From the NCBI RefSeq assembly GCF_003335675.1, contig NZ_QPHL01000012.1, positions 62,001 to 126,000 of the forward strand: a stretch of 64,000 bases of DNA, in the 5' to 3' direction. Position 1 is the first letter of the stretch. Each line of letters begins with the position of its first letter. Source of the DNA: Winogradskyella sp. KYW1333 (GTDB taxonomy: Bacteria; Bacteroidota; Bacteroidia; Flavobacteriales; Flavobacteriaceae). Below are positions 46,045 to 55,602 of the stretch, one piece after another. The notes under the pieces are model-generated. The model did no database searches. It was not told where the DNA came from and worked only from the letters and a program-made list of their open reading frames with translations. The position numbers and the translations under genes are program-made.

Positions 46045-47799
46045 ATGTATAGAACGCATTCATGTGGCGAGTTAAGAGCTACACATAGCAATACAGAAGT
46101 TACTCTAGCTGGTTGGGTACAAGGTGTAAGAGACAAAGGGTTTATGATTTATATTGATCTAAGAGATCGATATGGTATTACACAGCTTTATTTTGATGAA
46201 GAACGTACTTCAAAAGATATAATGGAAAAGGCTCATAAACTGGGTCGTGAATTTGTTGTTCAAGCAAAAGGTACTGTCATAGAACGTGCTTCAAAAAACC
46301 CAAATATTCCTACTGGAGATATTGAAGTTTTAGTCTCAGAATTAAATATTCTCAACACGTCATTAGTACCTCCATTCACAATTGAGGACAACACTGATGG
46401 TGGAGATGATTTACGCATGAAATACCGATATCTAGATATTCGTCGTAATCCTGTTAAAGAGAGTTTAATCTTTAGACATGAGGTGTCACAGGCTGTCAGG
46501 AATTATCTGTCTGGTGAAGGATTTATTGAGGTTGAAACACCCTATTTAATCAAATCTACACCAGAAGGTGCTAGAGATTTTATTGTACCATCTCGCATGA
46601 ATGAAGGTCAATTTTATGCATTACCACAATCACCACAAACCTTTAAGCAATTGCTTATGGTTGGAGGTATGGATAAATATTTTCAGATTGTAAAGTGTTT
46701 TAGAGATGAAGATTTACGGGCTGATAGACAACCAGAGTTTACACAGATAGACTGTGAAATGGCATTTGTAGAACAAGAAGATATTCTAAATACTTTTGAA
46801 GGGTTAACACGTCATCTCATAAAAGAAATCAATGGAGTTGAGGTCGAGAAATTCCCAAGAATGCTTTATGATGATGCCATGCGTCTTTATGGAAATGACA
46901 AACCAGATATTAGATTCGGGATGGAGTTTGGTGAACTAAATGAAGTAGCACAGCATAAAGATTTCAATGTTTTCAATTCAGCAGAATTGGTAGTAGGTAT
47001 CGCAGTACCAGGCGGAAATAGTTATACAAGAAAAGAAATTGATAAACTTATAGATTGGGTAAAGCGTCCACAAGTTGGTGCTTTAGGCATGGTATATTGT
47101 CGTTGTAATGAAGATGGCACATATAAATCTTCTGTTGACAAATTCTATGACCAAGATGATTTAGCAAAATGGGCAGAAGAAACTGGTGCTAAGAAAGGTG
47201 ATTTAATTTGTGTTTTATCTGGTGAAACCAATAAAGTTAGAGCACAACTAAGTGCCCTAAGAATGGAATTAGCTGAACGATTAGGATTACGTAAGGCAGA
47301 TGAATTTGCACCACTTTGGGTTATGGATTTCCCACTTTTAGAATGGGATGAAGAGACAGAACGTTACCATGCAATGCACCATCCATTTACATCACCAAAA
47401 CCAGGTCAATTAGAATTGTTAGATACTAAACCGGGTGAAGTAAAAGCAAATGCGTATGACTTGGTACTTAATGGAAATGAAATTGGAGGAGGTTCTATTA
47501 GAATTCATGATAAACCTACCCAAGCTATAATGCTTAAGCATCTTGGATTCTCTGATGAAGAGGCTAGAGCTCAATTTGGTTTCCTAATGGACGCTTTTGA
47601 GTATGGTGCACCGCCACATGGTGGTATTGCTTTTGGTCTTGACCGACTAGTTGCAATTTTAAGCGGACAAGAAACCATCCGAGATTTCATTGCATTCCCA
47701 AAAAATAATTCAGGGAGAGACGTAATGATAGATGCTCCTGCTCCAATTGATGAAGATCAACTAGTAGAACTTAATTTAAAACTTAATTTAAAATCATAA
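46045..47799 (+). CDS. aspS: aspartate--tRNA ligase
   Basis: This 584-residue bacterial-type class IIb synthetase charges tRNA-Asp. It has the OB-fold anticodon domain ([33 protein letters not shown]), motif 1 ([22 protein letters not shown]), motif 2 ([23 protein letters not shown]), the bacterial GAD insertion domain (about 280-420) and motif 3 ([16 protein letters not shown]). Such enzymes with a single-domain set are usually discriminating when asnS is also present, as it is here at 22145. A terminator follows at 47802. Confidence 0.98.
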   Translation: MYRTHSCGELRATHSNTEVTLAGWVQGVRDKGFMIYIDLRDRYGITQLYFDEERTSKDIMEKAHKLGREFVVQAKGTVIERASKNPNIPTGDIEVLVSELNILNTSLVPPFTIEDNTDGGDDLRMKYRYLDIRRNPVKESLIFRHEVSQAVRNYLSGEGFIEVETPYLIKSTPEGARDFIVPSRMNEGQFYALPQSPQTFKQLLMVGGMDKYFQIVKCFRDEDLRADRQPEFTQIDCEMAFVEQEDILNTFEGLTRHLIKEINGVEVEKFPRMLYDDAMRLYGNDKPDIRFGMEFGELNEVAQHKDFNVFNSAELVVGIAVPGGNSYTRKEIDKLIDWVKRPQVGALGMVYCRCNEDGTYKSSVDKFYDQDDLAKWAEETGAKKGDLICVLSGETNKVRAQLSALRMELAERLGLRKADEFAPLWVMDFPLLEWDEETERYHAMHHPFTSPKPGQLELLDTKPGEVKANAYDLVLNGNEIGGGSIRIHDKPTQAIMLKHLGFSDEEARAQFGFLMDAFEYGAPPHGGIAFGLDRLVAILSGQETIRDFIAFPKNNSGRDVMIDAPAPIDEDQLVELNLKLNLKS

Positions 47800-47801
47800 C
47801 T

Positions 47802-47829
47802 AAAAATCCTGCTAAGTGCAGGGTTTTTT
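47802..47829 (+). terminator. rho-independent terminator after aspS
   Basis: AAAAATCCTGC and GCAGGGTTTTTT form a stem with one T-G pair and a 5-base loop, ending in T residues. Confidence 0.85.
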
Positions 47830-47842
47830 ATTAGATTAAATA

Positions 47843-49624
47843 ATGCCATTAAAGTCAACAATATTTAAACGGGTTCACATTTGGAGATACAAACATATTA
47901 CCGAAAAGAACTTCATTTTCTTATTGAGTTTAGTTATCGGCTTACTCGCTGGCATCATTTCTGTTTTTATTAAGAATATAACTTTTGCAATAGAAGTAAT
48001 TTTTCAAAAGGGAATTTTTCTCTCTGAAAATAGTATTTACTTTATTTTACCAATTATAGGATTATTGTTGGTTTATCTATTTGTAAAGTATGTTTCGAAA
48101 AAACCAAGTGAACATGCAATTCCATCTATTCTATTTTCATTGTCAAAAAGGGACGGAATTATTGATAAAAGGAATATCTATTTACCATTAGTAACTGCTC
48201 CACTTACTGTTGGTTTCGGAGGTTCAGTAGGTTTACTTGGTCCGGCAATAGCATCTGCATCAGCAATGAGTTCTAATCTGAGCCGTTTGCTCCACATTGA
48301 TAGAAAAACAAGAAGCTTACTTATAGGATGTGCCTCAGCTGGAGCAATTGCATCAATTTTTAAATCACCGATTGCAGCCATCATTTTTGCAATAGAAATA
48401 TTTAGTCTAGACTTAACATTTGCTTCCTTATTACCATTGTTAATTGCATCTGTTTCATCGGTAATAACATCTTATTTTTTTCTCGGAGATAGTGTTCTTT
48501 TTGACTTTAATGTCACTGAAAAATTTGTAATTAAAGACACCTTATTCTATATTATATTGGGTATAGGGACGGGTATTGCCTCTATATATTTTTCAAAAAT
48601 GTACTTTGGGATTTCGTCTTTATTCAACAGACTTAAATCGGCAAAACGAAAACTTATAATTGGTGGATTAGCAATTGGCGTAATGCTATATTTTATTCCT
48701 CCTTTATATGGTGAAGGTTTTGGATTTATAAATGATTTATTATTAGGTAACGATATTAAAGCATTGGGTAGTAATCCATTTAATGATAATATGGATAACA
48801 TTTGGATTGTAATTGGATTACTCTTCGGAATCACAATATTCAAGGCTATTGCAATGACAACTACTTTTGCTGCAGGTGGAACAGGTGGAATTATAATCCC
48901 TACACTAGTAATGGGAAGTGCATTAGGAAATGTTGTAGCGAAAGTGATAAACAATTGTGGACTAGGTTTTTCAGTTTCTGAAGCCAACTTTACCCTGATT
49001 GGAATGGCCGGACTAATTGCTGGTGTTCTTCATGCGCCTCTTACAGCTATATTTTTAATTGCTGAGATTACAGGTGGATATGAATTGTTTATACCACTTA
49101 TGATTACTGCTTCGATGTCTTTTACCATAAACAAGAATGGTCTCGATCATACTATTTATACTAAGGAACTAATCGAAAAAGGCGCTCTACTTACCCAAGA
49201 TAAGGATAAAAGCGTATTAACCTTAATGAAATTAGAGTCGGTGATTGAAAAAGATTTTATTCAACTACATCCGGAAATGAGTCTAGGTGAAATGTTGAAA
49301 AATGGTGTTTCTAAATCTAATAGAAATCTCTTTCCTGTCACAGATGAAGAGAATAATTTTATGGGTATAATATTATTGGACGATATAAGAACGGTTATGT
49401 TTGATCAAGCTTTGTACAGCTCGACTAGAGTTGAAACCTTCATGCATAGGCCCCCTGAGTACATACATTTTGAGAATGACTCCATGGAAGTTGTAATGAA
49501 AAAGTTTCAAAATTCTGGCGCCTGGAATCTGCCAGTCATAAAGGATAATAAATATTACGGTTTTGTTTCTAAATCGAAATTGTTAACTGCTTATCGACGT
49601 GAATTAATTAATTTCACATCATGA
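47843..49624 (+). CDS. ClC-family chloride channel/antiporter with CBS pair, gating glutamate replaced
   Basis: This 593-residue protein has the ClC fold (about 20-430) followed by two C-terminal CBS domains (about 455-590, with EKDFIQLHPEMSLGEML and VETFMHRPPEYIHF). Conserved parts are GFGGSVGLLGPAIAS, GTGGIIIPTLVMG and GLIAGVLHAPLTAIFLIAEITGGYEL. In most ClC proteins the first of these reads GREGP or GLEGP, and its Glu is the external gate and proton acceptor. Here that place is Leu132 (CTT, 48236). Whether the protein is channel-like, inactive or carries another anion cannot be told. It overlaps the next gene by four bases. Confidence 0.9.
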   Translation: MPLKSTIFKRVHIWRYKHITEKNFIFLLSLVIGLLAGIISVFIKNITFAIEVIFQKGIFLSENSIYFILPIIGLLLVYLFVKYVSKKPSEHAIPSILFSLSKRDGIIDKRNIYLPLVTAPLTVGFGGSVGLLGPAIASASAMSSNLSRLLHIDRKTRSLLIGCASAGAIASIFKSPIAAIIFAIEIFSLDLTFASLLPLLIASVSSVITSYFFLGDSVLFDFNVTEKFVIKDTLFYIILGIGTGIASIYFSKMYFGISSLFNRLKSAKRKLIIGGLAIGVMLYFIPPLYGEGFGFINDLLLGNDIKALGSNPFNDNMDNIWIVIGLLFGITIFKAIAMTTTFAAGGTGGIIIPTLVMGSALGNVVAKVINNCGLGFSVSEANFTLIGMAGLIAGVLHAPLTAIFLIAEITGGYELFIPLMITASMSFTINKNGLDHTIYTKELIEKGALLTQDKDKSVLTLMKLESVIEKDFIQLHPEMSLGEMLKNGVSKSNRNLFPVTDEENNFMGIILLDDIRTVMFDQALYSSTRVETFMHRPPEYIHFENDSMEVVMKKFQNSGAWNLPVIKDNKYYGFVSKSKLLTAYRRELINFTS

Positions 49625-49866
49625 AGTTGATAAAAATAATTACGTTTCTCACTCTCATTGCCTCAATAATCAGCATTATTTGTGGCTTTCTTTTGGAGTT
49701 AGACTATTCACAAAAGTTAATTGGTTTTGGTGTAGTTGGTATTTTCTTTATTGTATTCCCCCTATTCTCTTATTATCGTTGGAAGGGTAAAAGCATGAAA
49801 GATTACATGTTAACAAAAGAAAATCTTGATAAAATGAGAGAAAATCAAAAAATAAATAAGTATTAA
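49621..49866 (+). CDS. small two-helix membrane protein downstream of ClC
   Basis: This 81-residue protein has two hydrophobic segments (about 5-25 and 32-52) and a basic, charged C-terminal tail (YYRWKGKSMKDYMLTKENLDKMRENQ). Its start overlaps the ClC stop (ATGA), so it is translationally coupled and may act with that protein. No known family is recognised. Confidence 0.75.
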   Translation: MKLIKIITFLTLIASIISIICGFLLELDYSQKLIGFGVVGIFFIVFPLFSYYRWKGKSMKDYMLTKENLDKMRENQKINKY

Positions 49867-50012
49867 ATATATCTCTTCTCAACTTTTAGGATCAGTCTAA
49901 TGTGTTTAAAATCATTGAATTAACATTTGTTTTTTGATACTACTTATAACTCATTAATTTTCAATAAATTAAAATAAAACGATTTCTTAACTAGAAACAT
50001 TAGTTTATACAC

Positions 50013-50020
50013 TACCTTTG
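50013..50020 (+). promoter_or_regulatory. -7 box of the cold-shock gene
   Basis: TACCTTTG matches TANNTTTG fully, 25 bases upstream of the csp start codon. No clear -33 box is present. The remaining spacer (49867-50012) is AT-rich and holds no other clear feature. Confidence 0.5.
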
Positions 50021-50045
50021 TGCTTTAATTTTTATTTATTTTATA

Positions 50046-50237
50046 ATGACTGGAACAGTTAAATTTTTCAATGATTCAAAAGGATTTGGATTCATTACAA
50101 ACGATGAAACAGGAAAAGACATTTTCGTACACGTATCAAACCTTAATGGTTTAGAAATTCGTGAAGGCGATAATGTAGAGTACACAGAAGAAGAAGGAAG
50201 AAAAGGAATGGTTGCTTCAAACGTAAGCATTCTTTAA
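50046..50237 (+). CDS. cold-shock domain protein
   Basis: This 63-residue CspA-type protein binds single-stranded nucleic acid. It has both RNA-binding motifs, RNP1 (KGFGFI) and RNP2 (DIFVHVS), on a five-strand OB-fold. It is slightly shorter than E. coli CspA (70). It stands alone with its own -7 box and a strong terminator, as expected for an abundant chaperone of mRNA. Confidence 0.95.
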   Translation: MTGTVKFFNDSKGFGFITNDETGKDIFVHVSNLNGLEIREGDNVEYTEEEGRKGMVASNVSIL

Positions 50238-50258
50238 GACATACTTTATTACAGTTTC

Positions 50259-50288
50259 AACGCTCAACCAATGGTTGGGCGTTTTTTT
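50259..50288 (+). terminator. rho-independent terminator of csp
   Basis: AACGCTCAACC pairs with GGTTGGGCGTT (one T-G pair, 3-base loop) followed by T residues. Its end touches the stop codon of the convergent tadA gene. Confidence 0.9.
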
Positions 50289-50736
50289 AGTTCAAATTTC
50301 TCTTCTCAATAAAAAATCGCTTCATTAAGTCTGACGCCTCTTCTTCAAGTATTCCACCAATCACTTTGGTCTTAGGATGAAGTTTCGTGCCTAACGCCTT
50401 AAATCCTCTTTTTTCATCAGTCGCTGCATAAACTACTTTAGAAATTTGGCTCCAATATAATGCACCAGCACACATTTGACAGGGCTCTAAGGTTACGTAA
50501 AGCGTACAACCTACTAGATATTTTCCTCCTAGAAAATTAGATGCTGACGTAATAGCTTGCATTTCTGCATGTGCCGTTACATCATTTAATAATTCTGTAA
50601 GATTATGTGATCGTGCAATTATTCTATCCTTAACAACAATTATTGCTCCTACAGGAACTTCACCTTTACCAAAAGCCTCTTCAGCTTCCTGAAGGGCTTT
50701 TTTCATAAAGTAAGTATCATTATAGGGATTAATCAT
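50287..50736 (-). CDS. tadA: tRNA-specific adenosine deaminase
   Basis: This 149-residue zinc deaminase converts A34 to inosine in the wobble position of tRNA-Arg(ACG). Zinc ligands and the proton shuttle are in VTAHAEMQAI (His, Glu) and TLEPCQMCAGAL (two Cys). Family length is normal. A second in-frame ATG ten codons downstream could be the start, but the upstream one is kept because the intervening residues are plausible. The M36 protease gene lies 13 bases upstream on the same strand. Confidence 0.93.
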   Translation of the reverse strand: MINPYNDTYFMKKALQEAEEAFGKGEVPVGAIIVVKDRIIARSHNLTELLNDVTAHAEMQAITSASNFLGGKYLVGCTLYVTLEPCQMCAGALYWSQISKVVYAATDEKRGFKALGTKLHPKTKVIGGILEEEASDLMKRFFIEKRNLN

Positions 50737-50749
50737 TATCTAAAGATAA

Positions 50750-53383
50750 TTAGTTCTTAATTATCTTTTCATTGTAATTGATTGAGTCTCCTTTTATATT
50801 AAGAATATATAAACCAGTTTTGAGGTTAGAGGTGTCTATAGTAACAGTACTTAATAAATCCTTTTCTAAATTCAACACCACTCTTCCATTAACGTCAATT
50901 AAGCTAATTGAGACATTCCCTATACTTTTGTTAGTATTTATTGTTAATTCTTTTTGCGTCGGGTTAGGATAAACTCTAAATCTATCTTTTGAGAACTCAT
51001 TAATACTTAATAAATCAGAACAATTATCTAAAGAAGGATCATCACTTGGTGGCATTGAAAAATCTTCAACTTGGTCTAATCTTATATCCGAATCTCCTTG
51101 CGCTGCGTTAAATCCTAATCCTCTTGTAGCAAATACTTCCCAAATGGTACACTGATCTAATCCGCCAGTTAGTAATGTATCAGCTGCTAAAAGTGCATCC
51201 CTACCATCAACAAATCCAGGGCTACAAGGTTGCATCTTAAGGCCTTCTATTACAAGATCCATAACTTTATTGTTTCCTCCATCACCATTAATTAAGTCTG
51301 AATCAAAACCGTATTTATCAATATAGGCCCAAGTAAGATCCCATAATACAGTTGCCCAAACAGAACCTATACCATGTGGTTGACTTATACCTGTATTATT
51401 AGTTGCGGCATAAGTAAGCTCATTGATTGTAAAATCTGGACTATATCGTCTTGGACGAATCCCAGGACCAGTAGTTGGTTGGCTAACAGCAAATGTTCCT
51501 ATACCTCTTGCGTCTGCAGCAGTATCCGTATCATACATTGAAACCATTAATCCAAACCAATCAGACCAACCTTCACCCATCTGTTCCGCATTAAACAAAC
51601 AACTAGTGGTTGATGGTCCTCCAGTAGTTCTATTAGAAATGCCATGACCATACTCATGTGCTATGATACCGTTATCAAAGTCACCATCTATTTGAAATGG
51701 TCCGTTATTAACTAAAGTAGCATTGATGGTTTGGTTATTATTTTCTAGTGAAGATATAATTAACTCTCCATCTGCTTGTGTAACCATAATAGATGGAATA
51801 GTAACAGATGCTCCTTGTGCTCCTGGTCCCATCACAATAGCATCACCAGCCACATTATTTACCATAATAACTGCTACAGCACCTGCATTCTGTGCCGCCA
51901 ATACTTTTACACCAAATTCGCATTCTCCTCTCCTAATTACCGCTATTTTTCCATTTAAAAATGATGAATTAGTCAATGCATCACATGCATCTAATGTATC
52001 TGGTGACAAATCAATTGCCAATGCTAATTGAGTTGTTATAGGAGTAGTTGATAAAGGTCCACCAAAACCAGCTTCAACACCAGAATAGTTACCAGTTGCG
52101 ATACCATTTTGAATTTCTAATGGATCATTTAAGGGTCCAACTGGAGCCCACATAAACATGGTCATGGTAGGGTTTTGTCCGTCTGGTGGTGTGCCAAATG
52201 TTGCATTATTAATACCACTTCCATCTTGTGCATCTGCAATAACCTCATCTCTTTGAAGACCAGGATTACCATAGTTGTTTGATTGAAAATTACCAGCACT
52301 CTCATCAAAACCGTGATGATACCATATATCATGCATCATATTGTTCATGTAAAACAAATTCGTAACGGATGCAGCTTCATAACCTTCTGCAGGTTGGTTC
52401 ATATCTAAAGGAAAATCAAAGGTTAAGGTAGATGTTCCGTCTGGCATAAATCCATTTGTAAATACTTGTCCATCTCTATCTTCTTGTGCAAAAACATTAT
52501 TCCCTCGAGTTGTGGTGTGCTCCGCCCCAACTAAGCCATCTGCATCGTGCCATCCAAATGGTGAAGCAACAGGATCTGCTGGATTTATTACTAATTGTCT
52601 TGGGCCATGGTTTGGACTTTCAGCAGGCAGTGCAAATACATTATAACTCGCACCATCGACCAAAACCGAAGAAGGAGAAATCATTTCATTATAAAAATTA
52701 AGTTCTTCACTCGGAGTATTATGTGTATGATCTTTCTCAAATGTACAGGTTAAAAGAAAATCGTTCACATCTAAAACCTCATTGTTGGTTGCATCCAATC
52801 TCACGCTATACCAATGCGAACTATCGTTGGTATAAACTACAATATCCCAAGCTAACTTTAATTCTCGATCTTGCTGTGAATAAACAAGTTCTATAGTGAT
52901 ATCTCGTTGAGAGATACCGGCATTTGAGAAAAGATAAGAGTTACCTCTTTTTTCAAGCTGTGTTAAGTCTACCGGATTAGATAATTGAAAATGATTTGCC
53001 ATTGCACTTATAGATTCCTCAGGTGACAAAGTTGCATTAGTTGTATTTACTCGATTTACAATATCATCAGTAAATCTATTAGCATAGTAAAACACTTTAT
53101 TGTCCTTAACTACAACAGTTGAAATAGCATTAAAAATTTCTATTCCTTGATATGCTTGATTTAAGTATATATAGCTTACACCAGCATCATCAGTATAAGA
53201 ATTTCTTACAATAATATTTTCTAAATCCTCATTTTGTAAGTTGAATTGGTCTTTGTTCTCTTTTAGGTAATCTAAAATTAAAGTTCCGAATTGTGACTCT
53301 TCTAAGGTGTTCTGTGCTGTAACCAAATTACTTGAAAATAATAGTGTAACAAGCCATGCAAAAACAATGTAGTTTTTTTTCAT
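50750..53383 (-). CDS. secreted M36 (fungalysin) metalloprotease with T9SS sorting tail
   Basis: This 877-residue extracellular zinc protease has a signal peptide (VTLLFSSNLVTAQ) and an FTP-type propeptide (about 45-210). The M36 catalytic domain has HEYGH at 576-580 and GEGWSDWFGL for the third zinc ligand. A PA domain is inserted at about 430-560 (GKIAVIRRGECEFGVKVLAAQNAGA). The last 80 residues form a type A T9SS sorting domain with YPNPTQKELTI and GLYILNIKG. It should be secreted to the surface or medium. The T9SS itself is not encoded in this window. Confidence 0.93.
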   Translation of the reverse strand: MKKNYIVFAWLVTLLFSSNLVTAQNTLEESQFGTLILDYLKENKDQFNLQNEDLENIIVRNSYTDDAGVSYIYLNQAYQGIEIFNAISTVVVKDNKVFYYANRFTDDIVNRVNTTNATLSPEESISAMANHFQLSNPVDLTQLEKRGNSYLFSNAGISQRDITIELVYSQQDRELKLAWDIVVYTNDSSHWYSVRLDATNNEVLDVNDFLLTCTFEKDHTHNTPSEELNFYNEMISPSSVLVDGASYNVFALPAESPNHGPRQLVINPADPVASPFGWHDADGLVGAEHTTTRGNNVFAQEDRDGQVFTNGFMPDGTSTLTFDFPLDMNQPAEGYEAASVTNLFYMNNMMHDIWYHHGFDESAGNFQSNNYGNPGLQRDEVIADAQDGSGINNATFGTPPDGQNPTMTMFMWAPVGPLNDPLEIQNGIATGNYSGVEAGFGGPLSTTPITTQLALAIDLSPDTLDACDALTNSSFLNGKIAVIRRGECEFGVKVLAAQNAGAVAVIMVNNVAGDAIVMGPGAQGASVTIPSIMVTQADGELIISSLENNNQTINATLVNNGPFQIDGDFDNGIIAHEYGHGISNRTTGGPSTTSCLFNAEQMGEGWSDWFGLMVSMYDTDTAADARGIGTFAVSQPTTGPGIRPRRYSPDFTINELTYAATNNTGISQPHGIGSVWATVLWDLTWAYIDKYGFDSDLINGDGGNNKVMDLVIEGLKMQPCSPGFVDGRDALLAADTLLTGGLDQCTIWEVFATRGLGFNAAQGDSDIRLDQVEDFSMPPSDDPSLDNCSDLLSINEFSKDRFRVYPNPTQKELTINTNKSIGNVSISLIDVNGRVVLNLEKDLLSTVTIDTSNLKTGLYILNIKGDSINYNEKIIKN

Positions 53384-53579
53384 CTTTTTGTTAATTAGGG
53401 ATTATATGAGACTTCTAATTATAGCCTCCGCAATTTTTTTTACGAAAATAACAAAATATTGAGGAATTATAAAACTAGTGTGTCTGATGATGTGAATATG
53501 ATAAATACAAAAAGAAATAACTGGGCTCTATATAAAATAAGCGAGCACTATTCATTTTTCATTGACCAACTAATTCTCG

Positions 53580-53587
53580 TATTTTTG
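53580..53587 (+). promoter_or_regulatory. -7 box immediately upstream of dxs (predicted leaderless start)
   Basis: TATTTTTG matches TANNTTTG fully and ends four bases before the dxs ATG, the same geometry as at tatD. The nearest upstream TTG (53562-53564) is only 15 bases away. Confidence 0.45.
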
Positions 53588-53591
53588 CTGA

Positions 53592-55376
53592 ATGAGTGAT
53601 GGACTACTAAATCAAATTAATTCTCCTTCAGATTTACGGAATTTGAAAATTGATGATTTAACTGCCTTAAGCCAGGAATTAAGGCAATTTATTATTGATA
53701 TAGTAGCTACAAAAGAAGGTCATTTAGGTGCAAGTTTGGGTGTTGTAGAGTTAACTATAGCTCTACATTATGTTTATAACACACCAAATGACTTATTGAT
53801 TTGGGATGTTGGTCACCAAGCATATGGTCATAAAATTTTAACTGGTAGAAAAAATGAATTTCATACTAACAGACAATTAAAAGGACTAAGTGGATTTCCT
53901 AATCGTTCTGAGAGTGAATTTGACACCTTTGGTGTAGGTCATTCATCAACTTCCATTTCCGCAGCTCTTGGAATGGCTATTGCTTCTCAATCAAAAAATG
54001 AAAACAGACACCATATAGCTATTATTGGTGATGCTTCAATTGCAAGTGGTATGGCCTTTGAAGGGTTAAATCATGCAGGTGTTACAAATACAAATTTACT
54101 AGTAATTCTTAACGATAATGCCATTGGTATTGACCCTAGTGTTGGAGCACTAAAACAATATCTTACAAACGTAAAAAAGGGCTCACAAAAACAAGACAAT
54201 ATATTTGAAGCCCTAAACTTTGATTATTCTGGACCAATTGATGGCCATGATTTACCCTCACTAATTTCAGAATTAGAACGTCTTAAATCTGTGAATGGCC
54301 CAAAGTTATTGCATATTATTACTACTAAAGGAAAGGGATTAAAACAAGCTGAACAAGACCAGGTTAAATATCATGCGCCTGGAAAATTTAATGCTGAAAC
54401 TGGAGAGCTTGTAAAAAACATTAATAACAATAAACCTCCCAAATATCAAGATGTATTTGGAGAAACAATACTAGAGCTAGCATTAACAAACAAAAATATA
54501 ATTGGTATTACTCCTGCAATGCCTACTGGAAGTTCCTTAAAATATATGATGGATGCAATACCAGATAGAGCGTTTGATGTTGGTATAGCAGAACAGCACG
54601 CAGTAACATTGGCAGCTGGAATGGCAACTCAAGGGTTAATTCCGTTTTGCAATATCTATTCAACTTTTTTGCAACGCGCGTATGATCAAATAATTCATGA
54701 TGTAGCACTTCAAAACCTTCCTGTAATTTTTTGTTTGGACAGAGCAGGATTAGTTGGAGAAGATGGAGCAACACATCATGGTGTGTTTGATTTAGCCTAT
54801 CTAAATTGTATTCCTAATCTTGTGATTTTCGCACCTAAAGATCCTATTGCATTACGCAATATTATGTACACTGTGCAATTAGGTATTGCTTTTCCTATCG
54901 CTATTCGTTATCCAAGAGGTCGAGCCCATATTAAAGATTGGAAAAAACCATTTAAATCCGTTGAAATTGGTAAAGGTGTTTGTTTAAAAAAAGGAAAATC
55001 AATTGCCGTACTTTCTATTGGCACTATGGCCAAAAATGTAAAAGAAGCTATTACTTTACTTATAAATTCGGAGGAGTTAGGACATTACGATATGCAATTT
55101 GTTAAACCTCTTGATAGTGAACTACTTCATAGAATTTTTAGATCATATAAGGCAGTAATAACTGTAGAAGACGGTACTGTAGTAGGTGGATTTGGTAGCT
55201 CAATATTAAGTTTTGCCAACACCAATAATTATAAGCACCCCATTGAATTAATGGGTATTAAAGATGAATTTATAGAGCATGGAAGCGTTGCGCAATTGCG
55301 AAAATTGCAGAATTTAGATGTAGAGAGTATTAAAGATGAAATTGAACGCTTATTATTAATTGTCAATAACCGCTAG
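53592..55376 (+). CDS. dxs: 1-deoxy-D-xylulose-5-phosphate synthase
   Basis: This 594-residue thiamine-diphosphate enzyme joins pyruvate and glyceraldehyde-3-phosphate in the first step of the MEP isoprenoid pathway. The N-terminus has WDVGHQAYGHKILTGR and FGVGHSSTSISAALG. The cofactor site is GDASIASGMAFEGLNHAG...NDN, and the pyrimidine-binding Glu is in FDVGIAEQHAVTLAAGMA. It is a bit shorter than E. coli Dxs (620). The -7 box four bases before ATG predicts a leaderless mRNA. Its 3' end overlaps a small minus-strand gene by 21 bases. Confidence 0.96.
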   Translation: MSDGLLNQINSPSDLRNLKIDDLTALSQELRQFIIDIVATKEGHLGASLGVVELTIALHYVYNTPNDLLIWDVGHQAYGHKILTGRKNEFHTNRQLKGLSGFPNRSESEFDTFGVGHSSTSISAALGMAIASQSKNENRHHIAIIGDASIASGMAFEGLNHAGVTNTNLLVILNDNAIGIDPSVGALKQYLTNVKKGSQKQDNIFEALNFDYSGPIDGHDLPSLISELERLKSVNGPKLLHIITTKGKGLKQAEQDQVKYHAPGKFNAETGELVKNINNNKPPKYQDVFGETILELALTNKNIIGITPAMPTGSSLKYMMDAIPDRAFDVGIAEQHAVTLAAGMATQGLIPFCNIYSTFLQRAYDQIIHDVALQNLPVIFCLDRAGLVGEDGATHHGVFDLAYLNCIPNLVIFAPKDPIALRNIMYTVQLGIAFPIAIRYPRGRAHIKDWKKPFKSVEIGKGVCLKKGKSIAVLSIGTMAKNVKEAITLLINSEELGHYDMQFVKPLDSELLHRIFRSYKAVITVEDGTVVGGFGSSILSFANTNNYKHPIELMGIKDEFIEHGSVAQLRKLQNLDVESIKDEIERLLLIVNNR

Positions 55377-55520
55377 GTTACGTTGCTGTTCAACTTTCAC
55401 TGCACCAGCGTTAATATGTTTAATTTCTTCTCTCTTTGGTTTTGATATATCATCTATCATAATAAGGCATGTCACTACAACCATGAAGATGACAAGGCCA
55501 CCAAGTATATTATGTCTCAT
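55356..55520 (-). CDS. 54-residue single-pass membrane protein (start uncertain)
   Basis: From the ATG at 55520 this encodes one hydrophobic helix (about residues 5-22, ILGGLVIFMVVVTCLIMI) and a charged tail. A longer frame from 55580 would add 20 residues, but the shorter form has the more natural N-terminus. It overlaps the dxs 3' end. No family is recognised. A spurious frame is possible, though its composition looks protein-like. Confidence 0.45.
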   Translation of the reverse strand: MRHNILGGLVIFMVVVTCLIMIDDISKPKREEIKHINAGAVKVEQQRNLAVIDN

Positions 55521-55602
55521 AAATAGGTTATTTGAAGCTATTAATGTCCTAAAGTAAGACAATATAAGGTTAAAAAACAAATATAATCGATGAAATGCAT
55601 TA

